Source: Bacteroidales bacterium (GTDB lineage: Bacteria > Bacteroidota > Bacteroidia > Bacteroidales > UBA932). From it: a stretch of DNA of 7,154 nt. The position numbers were made by a program, and so were the translations under genes. This document shows positions 1 through 7,154 of the stretch, one piece after another. Where the stretch lies: assembly GCA_021443605.1 (NCBI GenBank), contig JABUTQ010000261.1, forward strand, positions 1 through 7,154, given 5' to 3'. Position 1 is the stretch's first letter. Each line of letters begins with the position of its first letter. The notes under the pieces were generated by a model. It was not told where the DNA came from. It did no database searches and saw nothing but the letters and a program-made list of their open reading frames with translations.

Positions 1-735
1 CTGAAGATTACGGGTGATGTTCATCAAAAGGAGATGTCAATTGATGAGCTTTACAGCGAGCAGAAGATAGGGGTGGTTGGCTTCCGTCAGAAAAATTATT
101 CCGCAGGATATATCAATCAGGGGGCTTCTGAAAGCGACAAGATAGAGATAGCAAACCTTTCGGACAAGGAGATTACGATTACTCAGGTATCTGATTCTCC
201 GGCGCTTTCTTTTTCAGTCAAGCCAAATCCTGTTCCCGCCCACAGCACGGCTACGATAAGTTGGAAGATTGACACCAAGAAGGGCGAGCAGCAGTGGGGA
301 AAAACGTTCTATCCCATAAAACTTGCGGTGAACGGAAAGCCGCAGAAGGGGGAAGTCACCATTATGGCCAGCATTCAGGACAATTTTGACAACTATACCC
401 GCAAAATGCTTGACAATGCCCCGGTTCCGTATCTCGAAAAGACTTTTTACGAATTTGGAGAGGTTGAATCCGGAAAGGTTATGGAGTGTTCGTTTACCGT
501 GAAAAACAGGGGGAAGAATGATCTTGTCATTCACAAGATAGAAGTGGAACGCGCAGGAGTTGAGGTGATTACAAAGATGCCTGTTACTGTCTCTCCTTCG
601 GGGCAGGGTGTGGTGAAACTTAAATTGGACACATCCAAGATGCGCGGAGAAGTCGTCAACGTGCTCACGCTCATAACAAACTCACCGAACAAGCCGATGG
701 TCAATTTCTTTGTAAACGGCTATGTGAACAAATAA
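1..735 (+). CDS. DUF1573 Ig-like repeat protein, C-terminal part (5' end outside window)
   Basis: The reading frame is open from base 1, so the ATG at 34 is an internal methionine and not the start; the visible part is 244 residues. The first residues (LKITGDV) look like the last beta strand of an earlier Ig-like unit. Two further units follow at about residues 24-125 and 144-241. The second has the typical DUF1573 opening (FGEVESG, then FTVKNRG) and ends NFFVNGYVNK. Proteins with these ASPM/HYDIN-like beta-sandwich repeats are common in Bacteroidota, are usually exported to the periplasm or cell surface, and mostly have no known function. The signal peptide, if any, lies upstream of the window, so location is inferred. 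The stop is 19 bp before the meaB ATG, which suggests co-transcription. No enzymatic motif is visible. The family call is fairly sure; the role is unknown. Confidence 0.8.
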   Translation: MKITGDVHQKEMSIDELYSEQKIGVVGFRQKNYSAGYINQGASESDKIEIANLSDKEITITQVSDSPALSFSVKPNPVPAHSTATISWKIDTKKGEQQWGKTFYPIKLAVNGKPQKGEVTIMASIQDNFDNYTRKMLDNAPVPYLEKTFYEFGEVESGKVMECSFTVKNRGKNDLVIHKIEVERAGVEVITKMPVTVSPSGQGVVKLKLDTSKMRGEVVNVLTLITNSPNKPMVNFFVNGYVNK

Positions 736-754
736 CCGATAAAATTTGAAAACT

Positions 755-1876
755 ATGGATAATACAAAGCAGGGCGATTTTTTTGCCGACTATAAAAATG
801 AAGATTCAGCATTGATTGTAAACGAAGGGGTGGAGAAACTCCCTACAGTCAATCCGTATTTCAAATCTCCGTTCAAGAAAAGGCCGCGTCTGCTTACGGA
901 AGATGAATATATGGATGGTATCGTGCGTGGAGACAGAACGATTCTCAGTCAGGCTATCACTCTGGTGGAGAGCGTTTTGCCGGATCATCGCAGGATGGCG
1001 GAGAGAATCGTGCAGAGATGTCAGGTGATTTCATCCAAGCTCAAGACGATGCGTATCGGAATCACCGGTGTCCCCGGTGCGGGCAAAAGTACTTTCATAG
1101 AGGCATTTGGGTCATATCTTACATCGGAAGGGCATAAACTTGCCGTCCTCGCCATAGACCCCAGCAGTGAAAAGAGCAAGGGGAGCATTCTTGGAGACAA
1201 AACAAGGATGGAGACACTCTGCAACGACCCAAATGCATTCATCCGTCCCAGTCCGAGTGCCGGCTCTTTGGGCGGTGTGGCCCGTAAAACCCGTGAGACC
1301 ATCCTCCTTTGTGAGGCAGCCGGTTTTGACGTAATATTCATAGAAACCGTAGGAGTTGGTCAGAGCGAGACGGCCGTCCACTCTATGAGCGACTTCTTTC
1401 TATTGCTGATGCTATCCGGTGCGGGCGACGATTTGCAGGGGATAAAGAGAGGCATTATGGAAATGTCTGATTTGATATCAATTACAAAGGCAGACGGCAC
1501 AAATGTGGATAAGTCCAATATGGCACGGGCTCTTTATGCAAATGCCCTCCATCTGTTCCCTCCCACTGAATCGGGATGGGTGCCTACGGCTGTCACTTCG
1601 TCTGCCGTCACCAAGAGCGGCCTGCCCGAGATTCTCAAAAAAATTGAGGAGTATTTCAATCTGGTTTGGGGCAATGGCTTCTACGAACGCAAGAGACGTG
1701 AACAAGCCCGTTACTGGATGTATGAGAGTATAAATGAGGAGCTTAAGAATATGTTTTATGAAAACGAGACAGTCATGAAACTTCTTCCCGATTATGAAAA
1801 TGCGGTTTTGGAAGGTCAGATTGAGTCTTTTGCCGCAGCTTCCGAGCTCATAGAAAAGTATTCCGGAAAAAGATAG
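755..1876 (+). CDS. meaB: Methylmalonyl-CoA mutase-associated GTPase MeaB (ArgK family)
   Basis: A 373-residue G3E-type P-loop GTPase. Family members bind adenosylcobalamin-dependent methylmalonyl-CoA mutase, gate cofactor loading and protect it from inactivation, a step of succinate-propionate interconversion in the cytoplasm. Visible motifs, numbered from the ATG at 755: Walker A GVPGAGKST at 105-113, AIDPSS at 133-138, the RPSPSAGSLGG segment around 164-174, the switch/Walker B-like ETVGVGQSE at 197-205, and base-recognition TKAD at 244-247. The last has Thr where the classical motif has Asn; I recall the same in other MeaB/MMAA proteins. The helical N-terminal segment (GDRTILSQAITLVES) and the C-terminal helical arm thought to mediate dimerisation are both present. 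An in-frame TTG at 746 would add three residues; ATG 755 is preferred. No mutase gene is adjacent inside the window. The following gene begins 6 bp downstream. Confidence 0.93.
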   Translation: MDNTKQGDFFADYKNEDSALIVNEGVEKLPTVNPYFKSPFKKRPRLLTEDEYMDGIVRGDRTILSQAITLVESVLPDHRRMAERIVQRCQVISSKLKTMRIGITGVPGAGKSTFIEAFGSYLTSEGHKLAVLAIDPSSEKSKGSILGDKTRMETLCNDPNAFIRPSPSAGSLGGVARKTRETILLCEAAGFDVIFIETVGVGQSETAVHSMSDFFLLLMLSGAGDDLQGIKRGIMEMSDLISITKADGTNVDKSNMARALYANALHLFPPTESGWVPTAVTSSAVTKSGLPEILKKIEEYFNLVWGNGFYERKRREQARYWMYESINEELKNMFYENETVMKLLPDYENAVLEGQIESFAAASELIEKYSGKR

Positions 1877-1882
1877 CCCCTT

Positions 1883-2989
1883 ATGCACGAATTTGTCCAC
1901 ATCCTGGAGGATGTACTTCTCAATGCCATTCTCGTTACAGGTCTGGTAATCATTATGATGTTGATGATAGAGTTTGTCAACATCTCCACAAAAGGAAAAT
2001 GGTTTGAATCCCTGCGCCAATCAAAGGTCGGAGGGGTTTTTCTTGGTGGATTGCTCGGCCTATTCCCCGGATGCATAGGCGGTTTTGCCACGGTTTCGCT
2101 CTATTCTCACAAGATGCTCTCTTTCGGGGCACTTGTGGCAATGATGATTGTCTCGTCCGGCGACGAATCATTCGTTATGCTGGCCATGTTTCCTTCCAAA
2201 GCGTTGATTCTCTTTGGAATATTGTTCGTAATCGGTATTGTCGCCGGGCTTGTCATAGATTTGTGTTTCCCTAAGAAAGAGGTGTCGAAAACCTCTTGCG
2301 GAGAGGAATTTGCTGTGCATGAATGTGATATAGAACACCACCATCCGGAAGGGGAGGCATGCACAGAAGATTGTCCCCACCGCTCTCTGAAGAACTTCTG
2401 CAATCCCGGCTGGCGCAGATTGGCACTTCTTGCAGGGGAGATTGCCTTCATTGCTGCTTTGGCCTTCGGAATGCTCGAGCACGAGCACGGTGCAGAGGGA
2501 GAAGGCCATGCGGGGCTCCATATCTTTGATGAGTATTGGATAAATCTCATTTTTGCCATCCTCAGTATTTTTGTGGTCTGGTTTACAGTCGTTTCACCCC
2601 GCCATTTCATTGAGGAACATCTTTGGAAGCACATAATAGGACACCATCTGATATCAATTTTTTGCTGGACGTTCGGTACTCTCCTTGTTGTCGAAACGGC
2701 CCTCAATTTTCTTGATATCTCTTCGTGGGTATCCTCCAATGTTCCGTTTATGATTCTTCTTGCGGCTTTGGTCGGAATAATTCCGGAGTCAGGTCCACAT
2801 TTGATTTTTGTGACCTTGTTCGCCACGGGGGTGATTCCGTTCCCCGTGCTTCTTGCAAGCAGCATTTCGCAGGACGGACACTCTTCGCTCCCTCTTTTGG
2901 CTGAAAACAAAAAGAGTTTCGTCTATGCGAAATCGATCAATGTCGCCGTCGCCCTCATCGTGGGATTCGTGTCGTACATATTGTTCTGA
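1883..2989 (+). CDS. Putative heavy-metal/manganese exporter, ArsP_2 (DUF2899)-like membrane protein
   Basis: A 368-residue polytopic inner-membrane protein. Hydrophobic segments lie near residues 10-32, 49-72, 78-92, 105-129, 179-198, 219-238, 254-276, 287-300, 306-328 and 351-368, about ten in all, fitting the family described as a putative 10-TM heavy-metal exporter and often named putative manganese transporter. Residues 59-101 and 298-340 align without gaps (12 identities in 43), indicating two related halves. Between the halves is a hydrophilic loop with five Cys (139, 148, 160, 164, 173) and five His (146, 152-154, 166), then a second His-bearing stretch (200, 202, 209, 213), both suited to binding a divalent metal. 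The ATG lies 6 bp after the meaB stop, so it is probably translated from the same transcript. Family assignment rests on recalled motifs (LFPGCIGG, SSGDES, SQDGHSS). The metal and transport direction are not shown by the sequence. Confidence 0.75.
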   Translation: MHEFVHILEDVLLNAILVTGLVIIMMLMIEFVNISTKGKWFESLRQSKVGGVFLGGLLGLFPGCIGGFATVSLYSHKMLSFGALVAMMIVSSGDESFVMLAMFPSKALILFGILFVIGIVAGLVIDLCFPKKEVSKTSCGEEFAVHECDIEHHHPEGEACTEDCPHRSLKNFCNPGWRRLALLAGEIAFIAALAFGMLEHEHGAEGEGHAGLHIFDEYWINLIFAILSIFVVWFTVVSPRHFIEEHLWKHIIGHHLISIFCWTFGTLLVVETALNFLDISSWVSSNVPFMILLAALVGIIPESGPHLIFVTLFATGVIPFPVLLASSISQDGHSSLPLLAENKKSFVYAKSINVAVALIVGFVSYILF

Positions 2990-3005
2990 AAATTTAATCG
3001 ACTTA

Positions 3006-3037
3006 TTTTTTAATCATAATATAATTCAATAACTTCG
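3006..3037 (+). promoter_or_regulatory. Possible Bacteroidota-type promoter for secA-lpdA
   Basis: The 71-bp gap 2990-3060 has 13 G/C bases (about 18%), far below the flanking genes. TAACTTCG at 3030-3037 differs by one base from the Bacteroidota -7 consensus TAnnTTTG. A T-run at 3006-3011, 18 nt upstream, sits where the -33 TTTG element would be, but it lacks the G. A start point would fall about 20 nt before the secA ATG. No Shine-Dalgarno sequence and no hairpin terminator for the preceding gene are visible. This is a weak motif match supported mainly by position. Confidence 0.3.
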
Positions 3038-3060
3038 CGAGATTTTATAACTTATTCAAA

Positions 3061-6000
3061 ATGATAAATATTCTTAAGAAACTGTTTGGCTCGAAAGAGG
3101 AGAGGGATATCAAGAAAATAACCCCTATCGTAAACAAGATAAAAGCTGAATACGAACGAATCGATAACCTTGATGATGACAGCCTGAGGGCGGAAAGCGC
3201 TGCCTTGAGGGCTGAAATTCTGGCATATACGGCAAATGAAGAGGCTGAGGTCGCTAAAATTCGCGAGCAGCTTGCAGACGTGGAGATTGAGGTATCCAGG
3301 AAAGAAGAGTTGGCCACCCGTCTCGACGAACTCGTAAAAAAGATTGACGAAAAGATAGAAGAGGCGCTGGACAATGCTCTGCCGAAGGCTTTTGCAATTA
3401 TGAAATCGACTGCCCGCCGTTTCAATGAAAAAGAGACAATCAAGGTAAAGGCCACCGATTTTGACCGCGAACTGAGCACATCAAAAGACTTCGTTACGAT
3501 AGAAGGCGATTATGCATACTGGAAAAACGTATGGATGGCCGGAGGTAATTCCACAAAATGGGATATGGTTCACTACGATGTCCAATTGTTCGGAGGTGCG
3601 GTGCTTCACAAAGGGAAGATAGCTGAGATGGCGACAGGTGAGGGAAAGACTCTCGTCGCTACCCTTCCGGTATTCCTCAATGCACTTGCCGGCAAGGGCG
3701 TTCACGTGGTGACAGTCAACGACTACCTCTCAAAGCGTGACTCCGAGTGGATGGGGCCTCTTTACCAGTTCCACGGATTGAGCGTGGATTGCATCGACAA
3801 GCATCAGCCTAATTCAGAAGGGAGAAAGAAAGCGTACAGATCCGATATCACCTTCGGCACAAACAACGAGTTTGGTTTCGACTATCTGCGTGACAATATG
3901 GCAATCAACCAGGATGACCTTGTGCAGCGCAAGCACCATTTCGCAATTGTCGATGAGGTCGATTCCGTGCTTATAGACGACGCCCGTACACCTCTCATCA
4001 TTTCAGGTCCCGTCCAGAGAAGCGGCGACGAGACTTTTATCGAGTACAAGCCATACGTTGAAAAGCTCTATAATGCACAGCGCCAGATAGTTAATCAGTT
4101 CCTCAACGAGGCTAAGAAACTTATCGCCGAAGGCGAAATCAAGGACAAGGGAGAGATAATGCTCCTCAAAGCCTTCAAGGGCTTGCCGAAATATACTCCG
4201 CTCATCAAATATCTCAGCGAGCCGGGTATAAAGATTATCCTTCAGGAGGCTCAGTCCAAGATTACCAGGATGGCTTTTACCGAAAAGGATATCGAGCAGA
4301 GAATCATCACCAACGACCTCTACTTTGCAATTGATGAGCAGCAAAAGAGCGTCGAGCTTACCGACAAGGGTAACGATGTGCTTGCAAGTGCGGTGAACGA
4401 TCCTGAGTTTTTCCTTATGCCTCGTCTTGGAGAAGAGGTCAGCAAGATTGAACAGGATACCACTCTTTCCGATGAAGAGAAGCGTGTCAAGAGAGATGAG
4501 CTCAATGCCAACTATTCTCTCAAGGCCGAAAGAATGCATACTGTGGATCAGCTCCTCAAGGCATACGCAATGTTTGCGAAGGATGTCGATTATGTGATTA
4601 TCGACGGCAAGATCAAGATTGTTGACGAGCAGACCGGACGTATCATGGAGGGACGCCGCTGGAGCGACGGTCTCCACCAGGCAGTAGAGGCTAAGGAAAA
4701 CGTCAAGGTGGAAGCTGCCACACAGACATTTGCAACCATCACGCTGCAGAATTATTTCAGAATGTACCACAAACTCTCCGGAATGACAGGTACCGCTACA
4801 ACTGAGGCGGGCGAATTCTGGGAGATATACAAGCTCGACGTTGTCGCAATCCCCACCAACAGACCTGTAATCCGTGACGACCAGCCTGACCTCGTCTATA
4901 GGACAAAGAAAGAGAAATACGACGCAGTAATCGCTCAGATTCAAGAACTTGTATCCCAAGGAAGGCCTGTACTCGTGGGTACTACTTCGGTCGAAATATC
5001 CGAGCTCCTCAGCAGAATGCTTCGTATGAGGGGAATCCCTCACCAGGTGCTAAATGCCAAGCAGCACGCCCGTGAGGCTGAGGTCGTTGCACACGCAGGT
5101 AACCCCGGTACAGTGACTATCGCCACCAATATGGCAGGTCGTGGTACCGACATCAAGCTCACTCCTGAGGTGAAGGAGGCAGGTGGTCTTGCAATTATCG
5201 GCACTGAGCGCCACGACAGCCGCCGCGTCGATCGTCAGCTGCGAGGCCGAAGCGGCCGTCAGGGAGACCCGGGGTCATCTATCTTCTATGTATCTCTGGA
5301 AGACGACCTTATGCGTCTGTTCGGTTCCGAGAGAATCGCCAAGGTTGTAGATTCTATGGGGATGAAAGAGGGAGAAAGCCTTCAGAGTTCAATGCTCTCA
5401 AGCTCTATCGAGCGTGCCCAGAAGAAGGTCGAGGAAAACAACTTCGGTATCCGTAAAAACCTTGTGGAATATGATGACGTGATGAATTCACAAAGAGAGG
5501 TTGTCTATACCAAGCGCCGCAGCGCCCTCACCGGAGAGCGTATAGACGTGGATGTGCTCAATATGGCATCCGACTATTGCGGGATATTCGTTGACAAGAA
5601 TAATGACCTTGATTATGAGGCGTTTACCGAAGAGTTGATGATGACTCTCTCAGTTGAGCCGGGCTTTGATGCAGAATTCTATGATAAAGCCAAGAAAAAC
5701 GAACTTGTCGAGAAACTGCGTGAAACCATAGCCGAAACCCAAAAACGCAGAAACGATACAATGATTGCACAGGCTTGGCCTATCATCAGTTATGTTTATG
5801 ACAAGAAGCGTATGCTCTATCAGAATATCGCCATACCAGTAAGTGATGGAAACAGGGTGTATCAGATTGTCGTGGATCTCCGTAAGGCATACGAAACACA
5901 CGGCCGCGAGCTTGTAAGATCACTTCAGAAAACCATAACCCTCAGAGTGATAGATGAATACTGGAAGAATCACCTTCGCGATATGGACGATTTGAAGCAA

Positions 6001-6360
6001 TCTGTGCAGAATGCTTCATACGAGCAGAAAGATCCAAAACTCATCTATAAGATTGAGAGTTTCGGGCTGTTCAGCAATGCCCTTGAAGGGATCTATAAAG
6101 ATGTAATGGCATTTCTCCTGCGAGCATTCATCTTCCTCAAAAACGAGGAGCAGTCTCCCGATGAGGTGGCAAAAGAGGCTCACGAGAAGAAGACAGACCT
6201 CAGTCGTATGCAGCAGGGACGCCCCGATTTGCTCACCCGCAGCAGCGAGCCGCAGACAAAGATGCCGATAAAGGTGGAGAAGAAAGTTGGCAGAAACGAT
6301 CCTTGCCCTTGTGGAAGCGGCAAGAAATATAAGAACTGCCACGGCAAAGACGAAGCTTAA
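3061..6360 (+). CDS. secA: Preprotein translocase ATPase SecA
   Basis: SecA is the cytoplasmic motor that uses ATP to push unfolded preproteins through SecYEG. This one has 1099 residues, against 901 in E. coli. Seen in order: N-terminal LFGSKEERD (8-16); Walker A ATGEGKT (191-197); TVNDYL (218-223); TFGTNNEFGFDYLRDNM (264-280); Walker B DEVD (298-301) followed by DDARTPLIISGP; the preprotein cross-linking domain; GRRWSDGLHQAVEAKE (531-546); SGMTGTAT (573-580); TNMAGRGTDI (689-698); QLRGRSGRQGDPG (726-738); the scaffold/two-helix-finger region with DEYWKNHL (965-972); and a C-terminal SEC-C zinc motif with C1082, C1084, C1093 and H1094. Compared with E. coli it has about 88 extra residues before Walker A, partly charged and probably coiled coil, about 70 extra after IISGP, and a shorter loop after RGTDI. 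The ATG at 3061 gives the usual SecA N-terminus; its leader is A/T rich without a Shine-Dalgarno sequence. Confidence 0.98.
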   Translation: MINILKKLFGSKEERDIKKITPIVNKIKAEYERIDNLDDDSLRAESAALRAEILAYTANEEAEVAKIREQLADVEIEVSRKEELATRLDELVKKIDEKIEEALDNALPKAFAIMKSTARRFNEKETIKVKATDFDRELSTSKDFVTIEGDYAYWKNVWMAGGNSTKWDMVHYDVQLFGGAVLHKGKIAEMATGEGKTLVATLPVFLNALAGKGVHVVTVNDYLSKRDSEWMGPLYQFHGLSVDCIDKHQPNSEGRKKAYRSDITFGTNNEFGFDYLRDNMAINQDDLVQRKHHFAIVDEVDSVLIDDARTPLIISGPVQRSGDETFIEYKPYVEKLYNAQRQIVNQFLNEAKKLIAEGEIKDKGEIMLLKAFKGLPKYTPLIKYLSEPGIKIILQEAQSKITRMAFTEKDIEQRIITNDLYFAIDEQQKSVELTDKGNDVLASAVNDPEFFLMPRLGEEVSKIEQDTTLSDEEKRVKRDELNANYSLKAERMHTVDQLLKAYAMFAKDVDYVIIDGKIKIVDEQTGRIMEGRRWSDGLHQAVEAKENVKVEAATQTFATITLQNYFRMYHKLSGMTGTATTEAGEFWEIYKLDVVAIPTNRPVIRDDQPDLVYRTKKEKYDAVIAQIQELVSQGRPVLVGTTSVEISELLSRMLRMRGIPHQVLNAKQHAREAEVVAHAGNPGTVTIATNMAGRGTDIKLTPEVKEAGGLAIIGTERHDSRRVDRQLRGRSGRQGDPGSSIFYVSLEDDLMRLFGSERIAKVVDSMGMKEGESLQSSMLSSSIERAQKKVEENNFGIRKNLVEYDDVMNSQREVVYTKRRSALTGERIDVDVLNMASDYCGIFVDKNNDLDYEAFTEELMMTLSVEPGFDAEFYDKAKKNELVEKLRETIAETQKRRNDTMIAQAWPIISYVYDKKRMLYQNIAIPVSDGNRVYQIVVDLRKAYETHGRELVRSLQKTITLRVIDEYWKNHLRDMDDLKQSVQNASYEQKDPKLIYKIESFGLFSNALEGIYKDVMAFLLRAFIFLKNEEQSPDEVAKEAHEKKTDLSRMQQGRPDLLTRSSEPQTKMPIKVEKKVGRNDPCPCGSGKKYKNCHGKDEA

Positions 6361-6378
6361 CCTTTAAAACTCAGATAT

Positions 6379-7154
6379 ATGGAAAAATTTGACATAATTG
6401 TTATCGGTTCCGGCCCTGGCGGATATGTCGCAGCCATAAGGGCTTCGCAATTGGGATTCAAGACGGCTGTCGTTGAGCGCGCAGACCTTGGCGGCATTTG
6501 CCTCAACTGGGGCTGTATCCCCACAAAGGCATTGTTGAAGAGTGCCCAGGCGCTTCATTATGCAGAACACGCAGAAGAATATGGATTCAGTGCTGAGAAC
6601 GTAACCCCTTGTCTTGAAAAGATAGTGGCACGCAGCCGCGGCGTTTCGGAAACTATGAACAAGGGCATCGCCTTTCTCTTCAAGAAAAACAATATCACAG
6701 TTTTGCCCGGTGCCGGTTTCGTTTCGGCTCCCCATATCGTAAAAGTCTATGGCGATGAAGGTGAAGCAGATTATTCTGCAGACCATATAATCATCGCCAC
6801 AGGTGCCCGTCCCGTATCACTTCCGTTTGCTCCCGTGGATGGGGACAAGATTTGGTGCTACCGTCAGGCTCTCGTCCCCGAGAAACTTCCCAAGAGTATG
6901 GCAGTCATCGGTTCGGGTGCAATCGGTACCGAATTTGCCTTCTTCTATCGTTCCCTTGGCGTTGAGGTCACTATCATCGAGTTTATGGACAGAGTACTCC
7001 CAGTTGAAGACGATGACGTTTGTGCCCAAATCAGTCGCAGCCTTCGCAAGGCCGGAATCAAGGTGATGGTTTCATCTGCAGTGAAGAGCGTTGAGAAAGG
7101 GGAGTTGTGCAAACTTTCTGTCGAGACGAAGAAAGGTATGGAAACCATTGAGGC
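6379..7154 (+). CDS. lpdA: Dihydrolipoyl dehydrogenase (E3), N-terminal part, cut by window end
   Basis: The frame is open from ATG 6379 to the last base, giving 258 residues of a protein that normally has about 450-470. It is a flavoprotein disulfide reductase that reoxidises dihydrolipoyl groups of 2-oxoacid dehydrogenase complexes or glycine cleavage H protein, with FAD and NAD+. Visible: FAD-binding GSGPGG (10-15); redox-active disulfide C41/C46 in GGICLNWGCIPTKAL; ATGARP (140-145); and NAD-binding GSGAIGTEF (178-186), with Glu201 at the end of the next strand, consistent with NAD rather than NADP. The CLNWGCIPTK pattern fits lipoamide dehydrogenase better than mercuric or glutathione reductase. 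The missing C-terminal dimerisation domain should carry the His-Glu pair. The start is 18 bp after the secA stop with no Shine-Dalgarno sequence, so it may be co-transcribed with secA. No E1 or E2 gene is in the window. Confidence 0.94.
   Translation, partial: MEKFDIIVIGSGPGGYVAAIRASQLGFKTAVVERADLGGICLNWGCIPTKALLKSAQALHYAEHAEEYGFSAENVTPCLEKIVARSRGVSETMNKGIAFLFKKNNITVLPGAGFVSAPHIVKVYGDEGEADYSADHIIIATGARPVSLPFAPVDGDKIWCYRQALVPEKLPKSMAVIGSGAIGTEFAFFYRSLGVEVTIIEFMDRVLPVEDDDVCAQISRSLRKAGIKVMVSSAVKSVEKGELCKLSVETKKGMETIE

Noticed and set aside
34..36. ATG at 34 as the true start of the DUF1573 protein
   Set aside because: The frame stays open to base 1, and the upstream residues look like the end of a preceding Ig-like unit, so the gene begins outside the window.
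740..748. TAAAATTTG just upstream of meaB as a Bacteroidota -7 element
   Set aside because: The spacing is one base too long for TAnnTTTG, and it sits only 6 bases before the ATG, leaving almost no leader. The position fits an operon-internal gap better.
1478..2020. 180-residue - strand open frame across the meaB/transporter junction
   Set aside because: It spans the junction of two well-supported + strand genes and has no family resemblance or promoter.
2107..2910. 267-residue - strand open frame inside the transporter gene
   Set aside because: It is antisense to the transporter, has no recognisable motif, and its composition reflects the complementary reading of hydrophobic codons.
3029..3053. 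Direct repeat ATAACTT (3029-3035 and 3047-3053) upstream of secA as an operator
   Set aside because: A 7-base repeat in a stretch with about 18% G+C is expected by chance, and no matching regulator is nearby.
2990..3060. Rho-independent terminator after the transporter gene
   Set aside because: A T-run exists at 3006-3011, but no G/C-rich inverted repeat precedes it.
4003..5043. Long open frame (346 residues) on the - strand inside secA
   Set aside because: It lies wholly antisense to an intact, motif-complete secA. Its translation is Leu/Ser/His rich with no recognisable domain, as expected from a shadow of the coding frame.
6803..7066. 87-residue + strand open frame in another frame at the window end
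   Set aside because: It overlaps the lpdA frame, which carries the clear NAD-binding motif there; this is an out-of-frame shadow.

Overview
The window is an ordinary chromosomal stretch with five genes, all on the + strand and tightly packed. It most likely comes from the phylum Bacteroidota. Three things point there: start codons preceded by A/T-rich leaders without a Shine-Dalgarno sequence, a DUF1573 Ig-like repeat protein, and an enlarged (1099-residue) SecA with lineage-type insertions. Genus cannot be fixed from the sequence alone.

Layout: (1) 1-735, the 3' end of a DUF1573 Ig-like repeat protein whose start lies outside the window. (2) 755-1876, a MeaB/ArgK-type G3E GTPase, the chaperone of B12-dependent methylmalonyl-CoA mutase. 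(3) 1883-2989, a polytopic membrane protein of the ArsP_2/DUF2899 type (putative heavy-metal or manganese exporter), starting 6 bp after meaB. (4) 2990-3060, a 71-bp gap with about 18% G+C, the only real intergenic space and a plausible promoter region. (5) 3061-6360, secA, the preprotein translocase ATPase, complete with a C-terminal zinc-binding SEC-C motif. (6) 6379-7154, the 5' part of a dihydrolipoyl dehydrogenase gene (lpdA), starting 18 bp after secA and cut by the window end.

Two transcription units are likely: the DUF1573 gene, meaB and the transporter gene (gaps of 19 and 6 bp), then secA and lpdA (gap of 18 bp). The genes do not form one obvious pathway. MeaB serves propionate/succinate metabolism, the transporter probably metal efflux, SecA general protein export and Lpd the 2-oxoacid dehydrogenase or glycine cleavage complexes. 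No RNA gene, mobile element, CRISPR array or convincing terminator was seen. I found no sign of an undescribed system. The points most worth a second look are the internal duplication and the Cys/His-rich loops of the transporter, and the insertions in SecA.
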